From: Aporrectodea caliginosa
Taxonomy: Eukaryota; Annelida; Clitellata; Crassiclitellata; Lumbricidae
Direction of reading: 5' to 3'
DNA: 64,000 nucleotides
NCBI GenBank assembly: GCA_020284085.1
Contig: JACEVL010000409.1
Span: 62,001-126,000, forward strand
A model generated the notes under the pieces. The model made no database searches, was not told the origin of the DNA, and saw only the letters and a list, made by a program, of their open reading frames with translations. Made by a program: the position numbers and the translations under genes. This document shows positions 1 to 11,419 of the stretch, piece by piece. Every line of letters starts with the position of its first letter. The first letter of the stretch is position 1.

Positions 1-39
1 CCATACCAATAAGAAGGCATCAAGCAAACCAAACCAATC

Positions 40-350
<311 letters not shown>

Positions 351-394
351 GATGTGAAGATATTGGCGGAAAGTGTTAGACATATATAGACAAA

Positions 395-600
395 CACACA
401 AAGACAAGAGAAACAGGTACACAGAGACAGACACAGAACCACTGCAATACAACAAAACAAAGGAAGGCACACAGTCCTAAAGACAGATGCACACATACAC
501 AGAGAGAGACACAGCCATACAGGCAGACATAAAGAACAAAGCAGACAGGCAGACATACAGATGACACAAAGGCAAAGAGAAAGACACACATAGATTGCAA
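395..600. repeat. degenerate CA/GACA-rich low-complexity DNA
   Basis: Scattered ACAGAGACAGACAC-like words continue the upstream microsatellite in decayed form. Confidence 0.7.
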
Positions 601-1047
601 GACACACATACAAATCAAAGCACGGGAAATTCGTGCTTAGAAAATCTCGCAATGCATGCACACGTCTGCCGTAATCAACAGCCTCATTCTTTATACGCGT
701 CATATGTGCACAAAATTGCATCATTTCAATTCCAAATGCACCTAATATCATCAGAGCCTGCGAGGAACTGCACAAACCATTCTTCTTCCAACTCAAAGAA
801 TTATTGCCGACTAAGCCCCGCTTAGGCATTGCACTATAACCTCCAAAATCCATTACAGAAATTCCCAGAAACCATCACTCGTTCAATTAGAGAGCTGCTC
901 TGACTCAGTTGTTACAACACCTATAGGATGTCCAGAAGTTAAAGATATCAACATAAAATTTTGTGCAAGAAGTAAAGAAGCGTTTCTTTTGGACTGCAAG
1001 AAATCTAAGTTTGCTCAATTCATTACGCATGAATTTAACCAATTTAT
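601..1047. other. unique intronic sequence
   Basis: No gene, repeat family or inverted structure was recognised between the microsatellite and the SINE. Confidence 0.5.
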
Positions 1048-1350
1048 GGTAGATAGTGTAGAGGTTAGCATGTCTGACTGTCAATTGAAATGTCGGGGGT
1101 TCAATTCCCCACAATGGCAGAAATTATTTGTGCCGAGATTTCTGCTCCATCTGCGCCCCTAGGCCCTATCCAACTCAGCTATAACGAGTACACAGACCAT
1201 ACACTGTCAGTGGGAAGATAAGTCAGCGAAGGAGAGGACCAGTCACCTGCCCTCATATGCTGAAGCTAAGAAAATGAAGTCGTTAACACTGCATACAAAT
1301 GGCTGCCTCGGGGCTGGCTTAAGGGTCTGCTCCTCCTCTTCCTCTTCCAG
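1048..1350 (+). mobile_element. SINE family A, copy with tRNA-like head
   Basis: The head has a pol III A-box-like TAGTGTAGAGGTTAGCA (from 1055) and B-box-like GGTTCAATTCC (1099-1109). A body shared with seven other places in the window follows: 'CAACTCAGCTATAA', 'CACTGTCAGTGGGAAGAT', 'CCCTCATATGC'. It ends in a TCCTCC-rich tail. It is a retroposed tRNA-derived SINE, not a working tRNA. Confidence 0.85.
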
Positions 1351-2027
1351 GTGCCACAAGCCTAAAGAATTGAGAGCCTGCGCTTTATAAATACGCCTGA
1401 GAAGAACATTACGCACTTAAGTGCATCCGGACATTTATAATGCGACTGTTTGGATCACCATAAAAGCACACCACGTTCCTTGCAGGCCTCCTGGTAGGAC
1501 GTTTCAAGGATCTTCTTTCATGTTAAGTGCGGAAACACCACCAGCAATAAATCAGCCAGATAGCTAGTTTTTGGTAGCACCGATCCACGACAAATTGCCA
1601 CTTTCAGATCGAGATCTGAACCACAGACAAAGCACACTGTAAGGTCGACACTTTTTTGGTGTTGCCACCGCAGGACAGAGAACTACTACCAGTGCCATTA
1701 TCAGAGCTTGTTTCTTGTTGTGTGACTTCAATCGTTGAACAGCACATATATACATCGTGTTTTGCCACAGGGGAATCACAAAAAAACTCCAGTTTAATGT
1801 CCTCTCTGCAGATTATCCGCGGCTGGAGCAGTTTCGCACTGAAGATGTTTTAAATCAGACTTGCATAAAAGTCAATTCAGAATGGCTGTTAATATAAATG
1901 GCCATTTATACGAGGGATTTTATAACAGGGATATGCACGCTCAAGTGAAAAAATTTGGTGCACAGAGGTCAAGTAAATGCATATTATGTCATTCCTCCAT
2001 CAACCTGCAGTGTCTTTCAGCATAAGT
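1351..2027. other. intronic sequence without recognised features
   Basis: Apart from a short 'GCGCTTTATAAATA' piece near 1380, resembling the shared LINE/SINE tail, nothing was recognised. Confidence 0.45.
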
Positions 2028-2093
2028 GCACACACACACACACACACATACAGATACACACACATACAATATACACACACACACACACACACA
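2028..2093. repeat. (CA)n microsatellite
   Basis: CA dinucleotides with ATACA interruptions. Confidence 0.9.
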
Positions 2094-2627
2094 TCCATGA
2101 ACGGGTCCTTACACGCTGCCTGGTTTAATTCTTCAAAGAAATAAATACTTTGGAGGTTATGAATGTTTTGTGAGCCAGAAAAGCTATTAGAACGAGACGA
2201 TCTTTCGATCAGGTGCAAAGTGATTTACTGTGATCTGCAAATGGTAGAAAATGATCGGACTCTTCGTGGCAACAAAAGCCAAAGGTTTCTGATGTTATTG
2301 ATAGCCAATCATGCTGCTTATAAAAAAATGATTTGGAAAATGTATTTGAGAAGCTCTGGCCTTCCAATCTTGACAGATAAAGCTCATCAATAAATAATGC
2401 GTACTAGCGCATTTAGTTACATTAACTTGAGCTTCATAAATCTCCATATTATAATAATACAGAGGACATCCTGGGGTCATTGTGGCAGAGTGACTAATGC
2501 AATTGACTCCATGTTATATCATCTCATATAGAAACAGACTGCACTGTCCAACGCAAAATCTTGGTGACCATCACTTTAGGATTGCGTGCTTCCTTTAAAA
2601 TTAATCTTTTCCTCAAAAATGGACAAC

Positions 2628-2905
2628 ATTCATCATCATCACCATCAGTTCCTGCCGCCAGCCATTTGGCAATGATGGGTACGAATAAATTATATCCATT
2701 GTCCTTGGTCATCTGTCATTACAGGAGCGCCTATTTGTCTGCCAGTCTAGCGGATCAATCTCACAAATTTTATCACTAGAAATAATCGGTAGAGGAATTC
2801 AAGCACTTGGATTTTGGAACTAAAACAGTTAGTAAAATGATTGTATACATATATACATAAGTCCATTGCTACACTTAGTGTTAGTCCAAGTGAAGTTCGT
2901 TCATT
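2628..2905 (-). mobile_element. LINE-B 3' end with (ATG)n tail, split by an insertion
   Basis: It matches the LINE copies at 28150, 51879 and 59675: CAT repeats, 'CCAGCCATTTGGCAATGATGG', then 'CATTGTCCTTGGTCAT'. The match stops at about 2722 and resumes at about 2860 with 'AGTCCATTGCTACACTTAGT'. About 138 unrelated bases interrupt it. Confidence 0.7.
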
Positions 2906-3125
2906 CATTTAGAAAATTTACATAGCGCCCCCCTCAAGAAGCCTGCTCAGAGAAGCTCCCAACCACAACTGGAAAGTTTATAACATTCAATTTGTGAGGT
3001 TGTGTTCTTGGGAAGCTATTTGAGGGAAGAAATGGAAAATAGACCATTTTCATTAATTTTCGGTGTTCAAGGCAATCATCTAATAACACATTGTTAACTC
3101 TAATGCTAACAAAATCCTTCGGGTC
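2906..3125. other. tail fragment and unique sequence
   Basis: 'TACATAGCGCCCCCCTCAAG' near 2920 is the shared SINE-D/LINE tail on the minus strand. The rest is unrecognised. Confidence 0.4.
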
Positions 3126-3317
3126 CGGTGGTTGGATAACATCTGGCCCGTTTTCGATTAATTTTCTGTGTTTGTAGGCTGCATTGGCGCCATCTAATAA
3201 GGCTGTCTGTTCATTGTTAACTAGTTAGATTGTTTCAATTGCATAACATGTAAAAATCCAGTGCGTTTGTCAGGCGCTAAATTAAAGAAAAGATATTATT
3301 ATTATTATTATTATTAA
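3126..3317 (+). mobile_element. SINE family C copy ending in (TTA)n
   Basis: It shares 'CAATTGCATAACATGTAAA', 'GTGCGTTTGTCAGGCGCT' and a final TTA microsatellite with the copy at 21150-21411. The tRNA-like head is too decayed to delimit here. Confidence 0.75.
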
Positions 3318-3960
3318 TCGACCAAATATTTCACAAAAAGCTCAAATCAATCAACAACGGTGACTCGGATAAAGACAGCAAATATTGGTGTCACGACAAT
3401 ACGACATAACTGGTTAGCACATCAGTGAAACAACAGATCGCATCTCATCATCATCAATGCAAAAACGCGTGATGCCAATGCGTTGCGCCAATTGCTGTGC
3501 TTTTTAAGTTACATCGATCAAACCAACACAAAGCCAATGAAATCATTACAACATATAGAAATCTCGACGGAATTTGTACAGATTTATCGCGTTTTTCTTA
3601 TAATATATGACGGCATCAGTTTGATTTGTCACAAAACCACAAATACAAGCCGAAAGAAATCATCCATAAATGCGACTTATAGCCTACAACGTACGTCGAA
3701 AGGCACAGACAGCCAAAGGTACCCAAGCACTTGCGCAAAGAAAGGCATAAAACAAGCAAGGACACCTAGACACACACACACAAATACGACGACGAGAACA
3801 ACAGTCACGTATATACGTGACCACACACAGCAAGAGCCGGACACAAACACACAAGCAAATCTCTGCAATTAAAACAAACGACGGCAGTAATTGAAAGAGG
3901 CCGGGCCAATTAAGTGCCTCGTTAGGAAACCAGTTCTTTACTACTCCTCGGAGGAGCATC

Positions 3961-4480
3961 GCCGAAGCCACTAAACTTCCGTAATTCGACCCCGCGTCAT
4001 ACATTTCCGGCGAAGCGAACGACAGACCGAAGAAAATGATGGAAAAACCGATTCCCCGGGATCTAGTTGCGGCATAAAACTCGCCCGATAATACCGCACA
4101 TGGGACGCCATGCGCAAAGCCACGCGAATGTCCGTTCCTCCCCTCTAATGCCGCATAAATAAACCTTGGCCACGCGGTGCGGTCGGTTACGACGTTCCTT
4201 CTATCGGAGCCCTCCATTCGCAATTATCACGTACCGGCAAACTGGAGACGGCTATGACGGCCCCGCCATCGACCGACTACCGGAAATTTATTGCAGCGCT
4301 GCGTTCAATAACTTTTGACTTTTGCAACGTCGTCGGCCAAGTTTCGCGCCGGCGCGAAAGACCCTGGCGGAACATTGCTGCCTGCGAGGAGCCGAGACGT
4401 GAATGCAAATGACCGGAGAATCTGATGTACGGACGCCGATAAGCGCCCGGCTTGTAACGCGGGAGGTACAGTTCGGGTCA
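3961..4480. promoter_or_regulatory. CpG-dense intronic block, candidate enhancer or alternative promoter
   Basis: CpG counts per 60-base line are about 8, 4, 8, 7, 6, 6, 9 and 7, far above the neighbouring repeats. The block carries a POU-type octamer ATGCAAAT near 4403 and a forkhead-like TAAATAAAC near 4156. A 179-codon open frame on the minus strand crosses part of it, but it looks like no known protein and runs into a low-complexity CA-rich region. Confidence 0.3.
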
Positions 4481-4493
4481 CGAGATGAAACGT

Positions 4494-4681
4494 TTTATCG
4501 CCGTTTCATTTGCCGGGTTCTTAACCTCTCTTTCCCTTAGCCGAATAAACTAAATCTGTGACAACAAAAACACTCCATCGATCAGAACCAAGACAGTTTA
4601 TCGCCGTTTCATTTGCCGCGTTCTCTCTTTCTCTTTTCGTTTAGACAAATAAATGAAATCTGTGACAACAGATACACTCCA
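4494..4681. repeat. diverged tandem duplication, 103 bp period
   Basis: 'TTTATCGCCGTTTCATTTGC' occurs at 4494 and again at 4597. Both copies continue to 'AAATCTGTGACAACA' and 'ACACTCCA'. Confidence 0.85.
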
Positions 4682-5612
4682 AACGCCTGAATCAAGACTG
4701 AATCTATCTAGACCACAGTTCCTTTTCCGTTTATCTGGAAAAGCATCCAACAGAGGTGAAAGGAACCAAGATAAAGCCTCAATGAACACACAAAAATTTA
4801 GCTTCTGTTTGACGTGGTACGAACATACTGATGAGTAAAAACGTCACTCAAGTGTAAAAGCTACTGGCACTCTTCGTTATCCAAACGACTCCCAGATGGC
4901 ACAAACAGAAGTGGTAAAGCCACAGCGGTGGTTGTAAAACGATACAGAAGTGAAAACAACTGTAGCAGTTGTAAAAGCTGATCAGTTATCGCTCATTAGA
5001 TCAAAAGAGACAGAGAAGTACTGCACTTGAGAAATGCATCCAAGAAGTACTCAGTTGCCCTAACTGATAGGTAATCTTTCCGGAGCTTTTACTACGGTTC
5101 ACCTAGGTCATCGATCCGTCCCAGAGCCACTGGAAACTTACTAATGCTCATGTAACAAAGCACTTTCCTTTCCAGATGCTAATTTCCTTTAGAAGACTTT
5201 CAGAGTTGGCCAAAAAAGCCAGCCATACACCGACTTAATCCAATCCAATTCAGATTCTATCCTATCCAACTTTTTCAGTCGAATCCAATCGCATCAGATC
5301 AAGTCGGCATACAATAGGAATCAACTCAGTCGGGAATGATAGGTGTCAGTCTGAACATGTTCAGAATTTTTCAATCTCATTGGATTGGATCTGTCTACAA
5401 TATCCCGTCTGCCAAAGCGGATATCTACCAACGGAGTCTGACTGAACTCAATTGACCAGACAAAGCGTATACCATTCTGAACCTCATCATAAACACTGTC
5501 TTACAGTCAGAAATTATAACCATGCTCAGATTTATAAATGTAGCAGTAATAATAATTAACACTAGTGGCAATATAATTACTACTATATTATAATAATTTT
5601 TACAATACATTT
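4682..5612. other. intronic sequence without recognised gene
   Basis: Short GTTGTAAAA and ACAGAAGTG words recur near 4900-4980. Opposed 'CCAATCCAATTCAG' and 'CATTGGATTGGATCTG' lie near 5240 and 5378 and may be a weak inverted repeat. Confidence 0.35.

Positions 5613-5660
<48 letters not shown>
5613..5660. repeat. (TAA)n microsatellite
   Basis: About 16 uninterrupted TAA units. Confidence 0.95.
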
Positions 5661-5661
<1 letters not shown>

Positions 5662-5758
5662 TATTAATAATATATATAGCAGTAGTATAATTCTAGTTGT
5701 AATAGAATTACTACTATCTTATAACAATTTGTAGACTACGTATACTATTAATAATATA

Positions 5759-6556
5759 CACGGTGATTCATTAAAAAACGTCCCCCTACATAAGTTAGCA
5801 TAACTCATGTAGATGACCATCAATTTTATTGAAATTTCAGAACAATGACGCTTGATGCTCTAGCCAAGTGCTACATAAATTGTTTCACATTCACAGCCAA
5901 AATGACGTAACGCGAATGACGAAACTAATGACGTCACGACTATCTCGACAAAATGATATCTGTCGGGGGGTCTCTGCACACGGTCGTACGAACATTCATT
6001 TAATCGAACCGGGCGTTAAGGTCAATGGACAATATTACAGAGATGTTCTACTAAAACAGGGCCTTTTACCAGACATTCGTGACATTACCGATGAGTATTT
6101 CATCTTCCAGCAGGATAGCGCTCCTGCGCACAGAGCACGGGACACTGTTGCGTTACTGGAAACTGAAACACCTGATTTAATCCCGCCTACTTTGTGGCCA
6201 CCCAACAGCCCTGATTTAAATCCAGTGGACTATAAGATATGGAGTGTCATGCAAGAGAAGGTCTACAGATCTCGAATATGTGATGTCAGTGAGTTGCGAA
6301 GTTGAATTGTGGAGGCATGGGACGAAATGGATCAGCGCCTAACTGATGAATCAGTCAGAACAGTGGCGTACTCGTCTTCGCGCATGCGTAGCTTCCAAAG
6401 GGGGTCAATTTGAACATAAACTTTAACTTTCCTAATGTTTAGAAATAACTCCTCTGTCTTCCTTTAAAATTTCTTTCACATAGCATGACATTTGACGGAG
6501 TTACAGTGAAATATGCAGGGGGACGTTTTTTAACCTTCGGACTATGAATCACCGTG
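5759..6556 (+). mobile_element. mariner-like DNA transposon, internally deleted
   Basis: The ends are inverted copies of CACGGTGATTCAT. Further in, both ends carry an AAAAAACGTCCCCCT block, offset by about 10 bp at the right end. Both ends abut TATA, consistent with the TA target duplication of Tc1/mariner elements. At 798 bp it is shorter than an intact element of about 1.3 kb. It keeps only the C-terminal half of a transposase. Confidence 0.9.
5868..6414 (+). pseudogene. mariner-like transposase, C-terminal DDE fragment, broken
   Basis: The frame gives VKVNGQYYRDVLLKQ, then FQQDSAPAHRA with the second catalytic Asp, then WPPNSPDLNPVDYKIW with the third. By count 37 residues separate these two aspartates, resembling the DD37D group rather than the DD34D of classical mariner. 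The N-terminal DNA-binding domains and the first catalytic Asp are absent. A TGA at 6303-6305 interrupts the frame. The expected C-terminal QWRTRLRACVASKGG-like end lies in another frame from about 6360, so a frameshift is also present. It cannot encode an active enzyme. The apparent start codon is not native. Confidence 0.85.
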
Positions 6557-6735
6557 TATATAGCTAATACTGCTGACTGGGCATTGTATACCTACCCAAT
6601 CCAATCCTTTCCACTGGATCAGACACGTGTTCAGACTAGGGAAATGCCGAAATGCCCACTCCACCCCCTCCCCATTGGCAGCCCCATCGGCGGCCGACTG
6701 ACAATAAGTGGCAGGGTACACCGATCTGACATTTC

Positions 6736-6950
6736 AGAGATCCTGAGTGGCCGAGTGGGTAGGTAGCCCGCTCGTCACGCTGGCGCCCCGGGTTCGCTTC
6801 CCGGTCGGGTCGGTTTATCAGAGATTAATTTCTCGGATCTTTACTGCGGGTGGCTCGGTCGCAATATAAACGTGGAGTACGAGGTTGCTTTCTGCCTCCG
6901 ACACTAATCATCTTCGATATGAAAAAGTGTCGTTAAGCCGAAACAATGCA
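6736..6950 (+). mobile_element. SINE family B, full copy with 12 bp target duplication
   Basis: ATCTGACATTTC lies on both sides (6724-6735 and 6951-6962). The tRNA-like head has TGGCCGAGTGGG and GGTTCGCTTCC (near 6792). The tail 'CACTAATCATCTT...GTGTCGTTAA' is shared with headless copies at 8943, 22575, 31053, 34545 and 48760. The duplication length fits LINE-driven target-primed insertion. Confidence 0.9.
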
Positions 6951-6962
6951 ATCTGACATTTC

Positions 6963-7439
6963 CCGTCGGGTCGAACCGGTGTATGGTCGCCTTAAGACTT
7001 AACCATAAGATGAGGTTTCCATCATCCGGTAAATATTAGCGGCTTCTTCAATCCGATAAATGTTCACGCAACACCAGCAGCGAATTGGAAAAACGAAGAG
7101 GCCGTTGACAGACAAATCCAAAGCAAATCACAACCAGTTAGAAAATATACATCGCGAAGCAACGAGCGCATACCTACAAATGGGATTCTGCGCTGTTGAA
7201 AGCACTGATCAGATCAGACGCCCAGTTGTTATGTGGACTGCCAAGGGCTGAACCAGTCAACCCCAGCAGACATTATCGTCTAAATTCTACCACCATTAGC
7301 GTCCGATTTCAGTGCTAAGCATCGGGCAGAGCAAAACAGTCTGTTTTCTTAAACTGTTACATGGTAAAATCGATGGGAGTAAACAAAATGTTCATTTTTT
7401 TGGTGCCTATACCTCAGCAATCCTCAGCAGTATAGATTA
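6963..7439. other. unique intronic sequence
   Basis: No gene or repeat family was recognised. Confidence 0.45.
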
Positions 7440-7732
7440 TAGAAGAACAGTTTCTTAATCCAATACCTAACAGGTATCCATTGGTATGAAGTGTTAGCAA
7501 CTTTGTTTACTTAACCTTGGCTAATGAAAGCACGTGACCAGTCCTCTTCCTTGCCGTCTCAACTTCCCACCGATAGTGCACGGTCAGTATAGGCCCTACT
7601 CATCATACGCGAGTTGGCTAAGGGCGCAGGTGAGCACAATTATTCTCAAAGTAAATTTCTGCATTGTCGGGAGTTTGAACCCCGGACCTCTCGCTTGACA
7701 GTCCAGCATGCTAACCACTACACTACCGCGCA
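7440..7732 (-). mobile_element. SINE family A copy
   Basis: In minus orientation it carries the tRNA-like head ('CAGCATGCTAACCACTACAC' near 7706 and B-box complement 'GAGTTTGAACCCC' near 7671), the shared body and the GAAGAA-rich tail end. Confidence 0.85.
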
Positions 7733-7961
7733 TCACTGCGTACACCTCGAGTTAAAGTCGAAGGTGTCGTCTCTCAAATCGGAATGGGAATTCGTTGGTT
7801 CGGCTGAGCGTGTATGTGTAAAAGGTGTGCCCTCCGTTGGCTTACTAATGAACTTTCGGTCGTAATGACATCTTACGTCATTTATAGGCAAGCGTCCAAA
7901 GCGTTTCCAATTAGTTTTTCTGTATGTAGCGTCACGCTACATGCATTGTCTCTTACGGACT

Positions 7962-8071
7962 GATCTTCTGGATGTTGACCTAATTACGGCTTGGTTCTGG
8001 TGTGCCATCGGTTCATGCCTTGTGCATCAGACACCGGCGCAATAGAAGTTGCTAATTACAATTACAATTAA
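7962..8071 (+). repeat. dispersed repeat F, probable LINE 3' end with AATTAC tail
   Basis: 'TTCTGGATGTTGACCT', 'GTGTGCCATCGGT', 'CAATAGAAGTT' and (AATTAC)n recur in the same order at 27979-28084. Confidence 0.75.
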
Positions 8072-8238
8072 AACGACAATGCATCCCACAAGTTTCTTAA
8101 CAACGTGTTCTATAGTGTGTGACAGGGTTCCTCCCAATGAGATATATTATATTTGTATATTATACATCTCAATGGTTCTTCCCAAACTGCTAACAGTTTC
8201 CCAATACAATGCGATCGGACAATGTACCGCGTAAGCAG

Positions 8239-8255
8239 TGATGTCTCTGTCTCTG

Positions 8256-8288
<33 letters not shown>
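8239..8288. repeat. (CTCTGT)n then (CT)n microsatellite
   Basis: A regular hexamer tract ends in a CT run. Confidence 0.93.
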
Positions 8289-8942
8289 TCCAGCTAAGAT
8301 GCCCATAATCGCTGGTGGCAACAAAGCACCCTTTTGTTCTCTTGTTCTCTGATTAAAATCTTTTGATCTCTTCATCGCTGATCCCTCGGGGCAAACTCTT
8401 TATTAGACCACCAACGAGACGTACATAGCCCACTACTTTACTGCCAGCCGTCGCATCCTGCCCCGCGGAACATAACCGCAGAAAGTGTACTGAATTCGCT
8501 CACCCGTTTATGAAAACTATTTCTAGAGTATTAAAGATTCACTCCGCCCAAAGGCAGATTTATACGTCTGGCCCATATTAGTAATAAATAACTGGAAGCG
8601 AGTTTATTAACTCGGTCGGCGAAGATCAAAGCACGAAGCGTGCCATCTTCTCCCATATGCCCTTTGATCCCCGCCGCCGCCGTTCTTCTTCAAAAGACAA
8701 ACTGTCACTGGGACGCTGTAGGTGCAGTATTAAGTGTCCGCTAGATAGACTATATAGGCCTAAGCGCGGCTAATTATAGCCTCCCTTTTGAGTATGTCCC
8801 ATCCCAGACACTAATTGTAACCACGCCATTCCAGATAGGTAGGTTTAGGGAGTGAGTAATCCACTTCTCATTCATTAATGGACTTGTTCTTTCCCGCATT
8901 CACTTACTATAACACATTCATACGTTCACATTGCACACATTT
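8289..8942. other. unique, moderately CpG-rich intronic island
   Basis: It is not repetitive. It has runs such as 'CCGCCGCCGCCG' near 8670 and many CpG sites. No coding potential was recognised. It is a possible conserved non-coding element. Confidence 0.3.
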
Positions 8943-9055
8943 TTAACTCCGCCACTGATTGCACTCTGTCAGTGCCAGTCCCAAGCCTGGATAAAGGAGG
9001 AGGGCGACGCTAATGATCTTTGTTATCACACAGTGTCGTTAAACAGAAACTACTG
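8943..9055 (+). mobile_element. SINE family B tail (5' truncated)
   Basis: It matches 'CAGTCCCAAGCCTGGATAAA', 'GGAGGAGGGCGACGCTAAT' and 'CAGTGTCGTTAAACAG' of the other copies. There is no tRNA-like head. Confidence 0.8.
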
Positions 9056-9404
9056 CTACTATTGCACAATTTTTTTTATCCAAAAGGCTAATGAATCTGA
9101 TCCGATCCACTGGCTTCTATAGCGCCATTATCATCATCAGGTCCAAGACATCAGTCAATGGTCTTCGTTTAAAGTAGGTCTACAATCTCAATCTCAATCA
9201 TAATCCATTGGAGCAACCGGCTTGAAATCCAACTTAAAGTATATCAGGTGTTAACTGGAGTCTTTCGGTTTCAACTTGGTTAGCCACCTTAGCTTCAATT
9301 TGCTTACCCTTACCCATCTGATTTCGACTAATCTTCAAAAGAATACGGTACACGTATCTGACTATGGTTTCGCTTCACACAGAAGAAGGGTGTGCAGTAT
9401 ATAG

Positions 9405-9715
9405 TCTAGTGGATTACAGTTTCACTCTCAACCGTGAGGTCACTTTTCATATCGCCACAGCCCACAAGGGCAGAAATTTCTTTCAAAACTTCTGCTCCAT
9501 CTGAACTCCTATAGCCAACTCAGCTATAATGATTGGACTGACTGTGCACTGTCAGTGGGAAGATTCCGAAGATCACGCGGCGAGGGTAAGGGTTGGCTAC
9601 CCGCCCTCATATGCCGAGGCTAAGAAAAATAAAGTCGCTAACACTTCATTTAGTCATGGCTGCCTTTCAGTCTCAGGACTTAGGGACTGGTCTTCTTCTT
9701 CAACCATCATGGCAT
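9405..9715 (+). mobile_element. SINE family A copy, head decayed
   Basis: The body 'CAACTCAGCTATAATGA', 'GCACTGTCAGTGGGAAGAT' and 'CCCTCATATGCCGAGGCTAA' and the tail 'CTTCTTCTTC' are clear. The head is barely recognisable. Confidence 0.8.
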
Positions 9716-10625
9716 ATGTCTTTTAACAACAACTATGTCGTTGGAAGAGATTACAAATATCTCGATTGTAATAAATAACAACTCTCTGAAAGGCGCCCTG
9801 CTGCATACAAGAAGGCACCCGTATCTATTCAGTAAGTATTATACTACTGCTACACGCTGTGCACCCCTGACGAATGGATTATTTCTTTCAAACCGATTGC
9901 CACCATTCACGAAAAAATGCAACACACACACACAGGAGCCAAAACGCAATCAAAGCCTTTCCCATTAATAACATCCACACCTCAACATTTGGACAGGATA
10001 TGTCAACCGTGAAACCAACACCCCGCTCTGTTTACCAACAAAGCCCCCACCCCCGCTCACCCGGGGTTATGAATGAGACTTATTATTAATCTGATCAGGC
10101 CAAACAACCCCAGACAGGGCAAAGAAAGGGTCTCTCTCTATCCAAAGACCGATTAGTCAGCAAGAAAATACGAAATCTGACACGGCGTTGAACTTGGAGA
10201 AAAAACCAAACGTGCCGATTTGCTATTTCTATCCTTAGTAATATTTATGTTAAGTCCCTAACAAAAAAGCGTCAATGAATCCTCCACAGTAATCTTCAAA
10301 GTAATGTGTGGCAACAACAAATAATAATGTGGCCACAGTCTTTAAAGTAATCTCTGGTACCAGCAGATATTAAGACCTGTGTGTCTATTATACAGATCGA
10401 TCACAGGCACAGATTATCTGACAATAACTACTGCATCCGTTGCCTACAGCTAGTATCAGTGTGGCTTATTCTGGTACTAGACACCTATATAGTAATGTCT
10501 GGCTAAAGCACATACTAATATGGCCAATAAAGCATGATATCATAGGTAATGCGGTAAGAGCCGTTGTTTGATACAATTCTGTCCAGACAGGAACACACAG
10601 GTAAGCAATTACCTCTAACAGGGCA
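9716..10625. other. intronic sequence without recognised gene
   Basis: Weak internal repetition ('AAAGTAAT', 'AATAATGTGGCC') occurs near 10290-10360. Nothing else was recognised. Confidence 0.4.
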
Positions 10626-10627
10626 AT

Positions 10628-10660
10628 TAAGTAAGTAAGTAAGTAAGCAAGTAAGTTATC
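10628..10660. repeat. (AAGT)n microsatellite
   Basis: Short AAGT and AAGC units. Confidence 0.85.
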
Positions 10661-10734
10661 ACACAGCACCAAAGTAGACAAGAGCAACTAAAATCTTCAA
10701 GTTGATATAATACTATTGCACATGTATAAACCAT

Positions 10735-10830
10735 TTACGCATACGTACATACGCACATATATACATACACATACACGTGTACATACATGACACATATATA
10801 CATATACATACATACATACATACATATTGA
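10735..10830. repeat. (ACAT)n-rich microsatellite
   Basis: ACATACAT and ATACATAC words, ending in five clean CATA units near 10806-10825. Confidence 0.85.
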
Positions 10831-10916
10831 GCGCCTCTGAATAGGCAATCTGGCAGGGGCGCTATAACAAGTGTTCAAATACAATACAATACAATACAAT
10901 ACAATACAATATCCAT
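10828..10916 (+). mobile_element. LINE/SINE 3' tail with (AATAC)n
   Basis: 'GAGCGCCTCTGAATAGGCAA' and 'GGGGCGCTATAA' run into seven AATAC units. The same arrangement appears at 37150 and 47105. Confidence 0.75.
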
Positions 10917-11120
10917 ACATACGTAATCTAATGTATACACTAGATATCTGATATATATGGTATATATTCGTTCATTTTATACAGACTTGTTATGCATAGG
11001 TAGCGAGGCATTTGCTGCGTAGATGATCGGAAAGAGTCTAAAGGAAGCAGTGGACCGTATAAGATGAATGTTGACATGCACGCCAAGGTGGGCAGCCACG
11101 AATGGGGGTAGAGAAACAAA

Positions 11121-11419
11121 GATCAAGCACACGGGCAGGTAGAAAAACGAAGAACAAAGAGGGAAACAGACACAGGGTACAAGACAAAAACAGTCAAAGA
11201 CAGATGTAGACAGAGATACACTGAGACAGACGGCATGAGGAAGAGGGATACAAAGACACAGAGGATATACTGATCAAGCAAACCGGGCAGGTAGAAAAAC
11301 GGCGAGGAAGAACGAGGGGAACAGACACGGGTACAAGATATTCAGAGACAGATGTAGAGAGAGATACACCAAGACATAGCAATAGAGAAAGAGATATACA
11401 AAGACACAGAGGATATACT
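11121..11419. repeat. direct tandem duplication, 151 bp period
   Basis: 'GATCAAGCA' starts each copy (11121 and 11272) and 'CACAGAGGATATACT' ends each. Between them are matching GGGCAGGTAGAAAAACG and CAGATGTAGA blocks with small indels. Confidence 0.9.

Noticed and set aside
3684..4223. 179-codon minus-strand frame
   Set aside because: No recognisable domain. It ends in CA-rich low complexity, and the openness is explained by the CpG-rich block.
6742..6818. Functional tRNA gene
   Set aside because: The A and B boxes belong to a SINE with its own tail and a 12 bp target duplication. No complete acceptor stem was seen.
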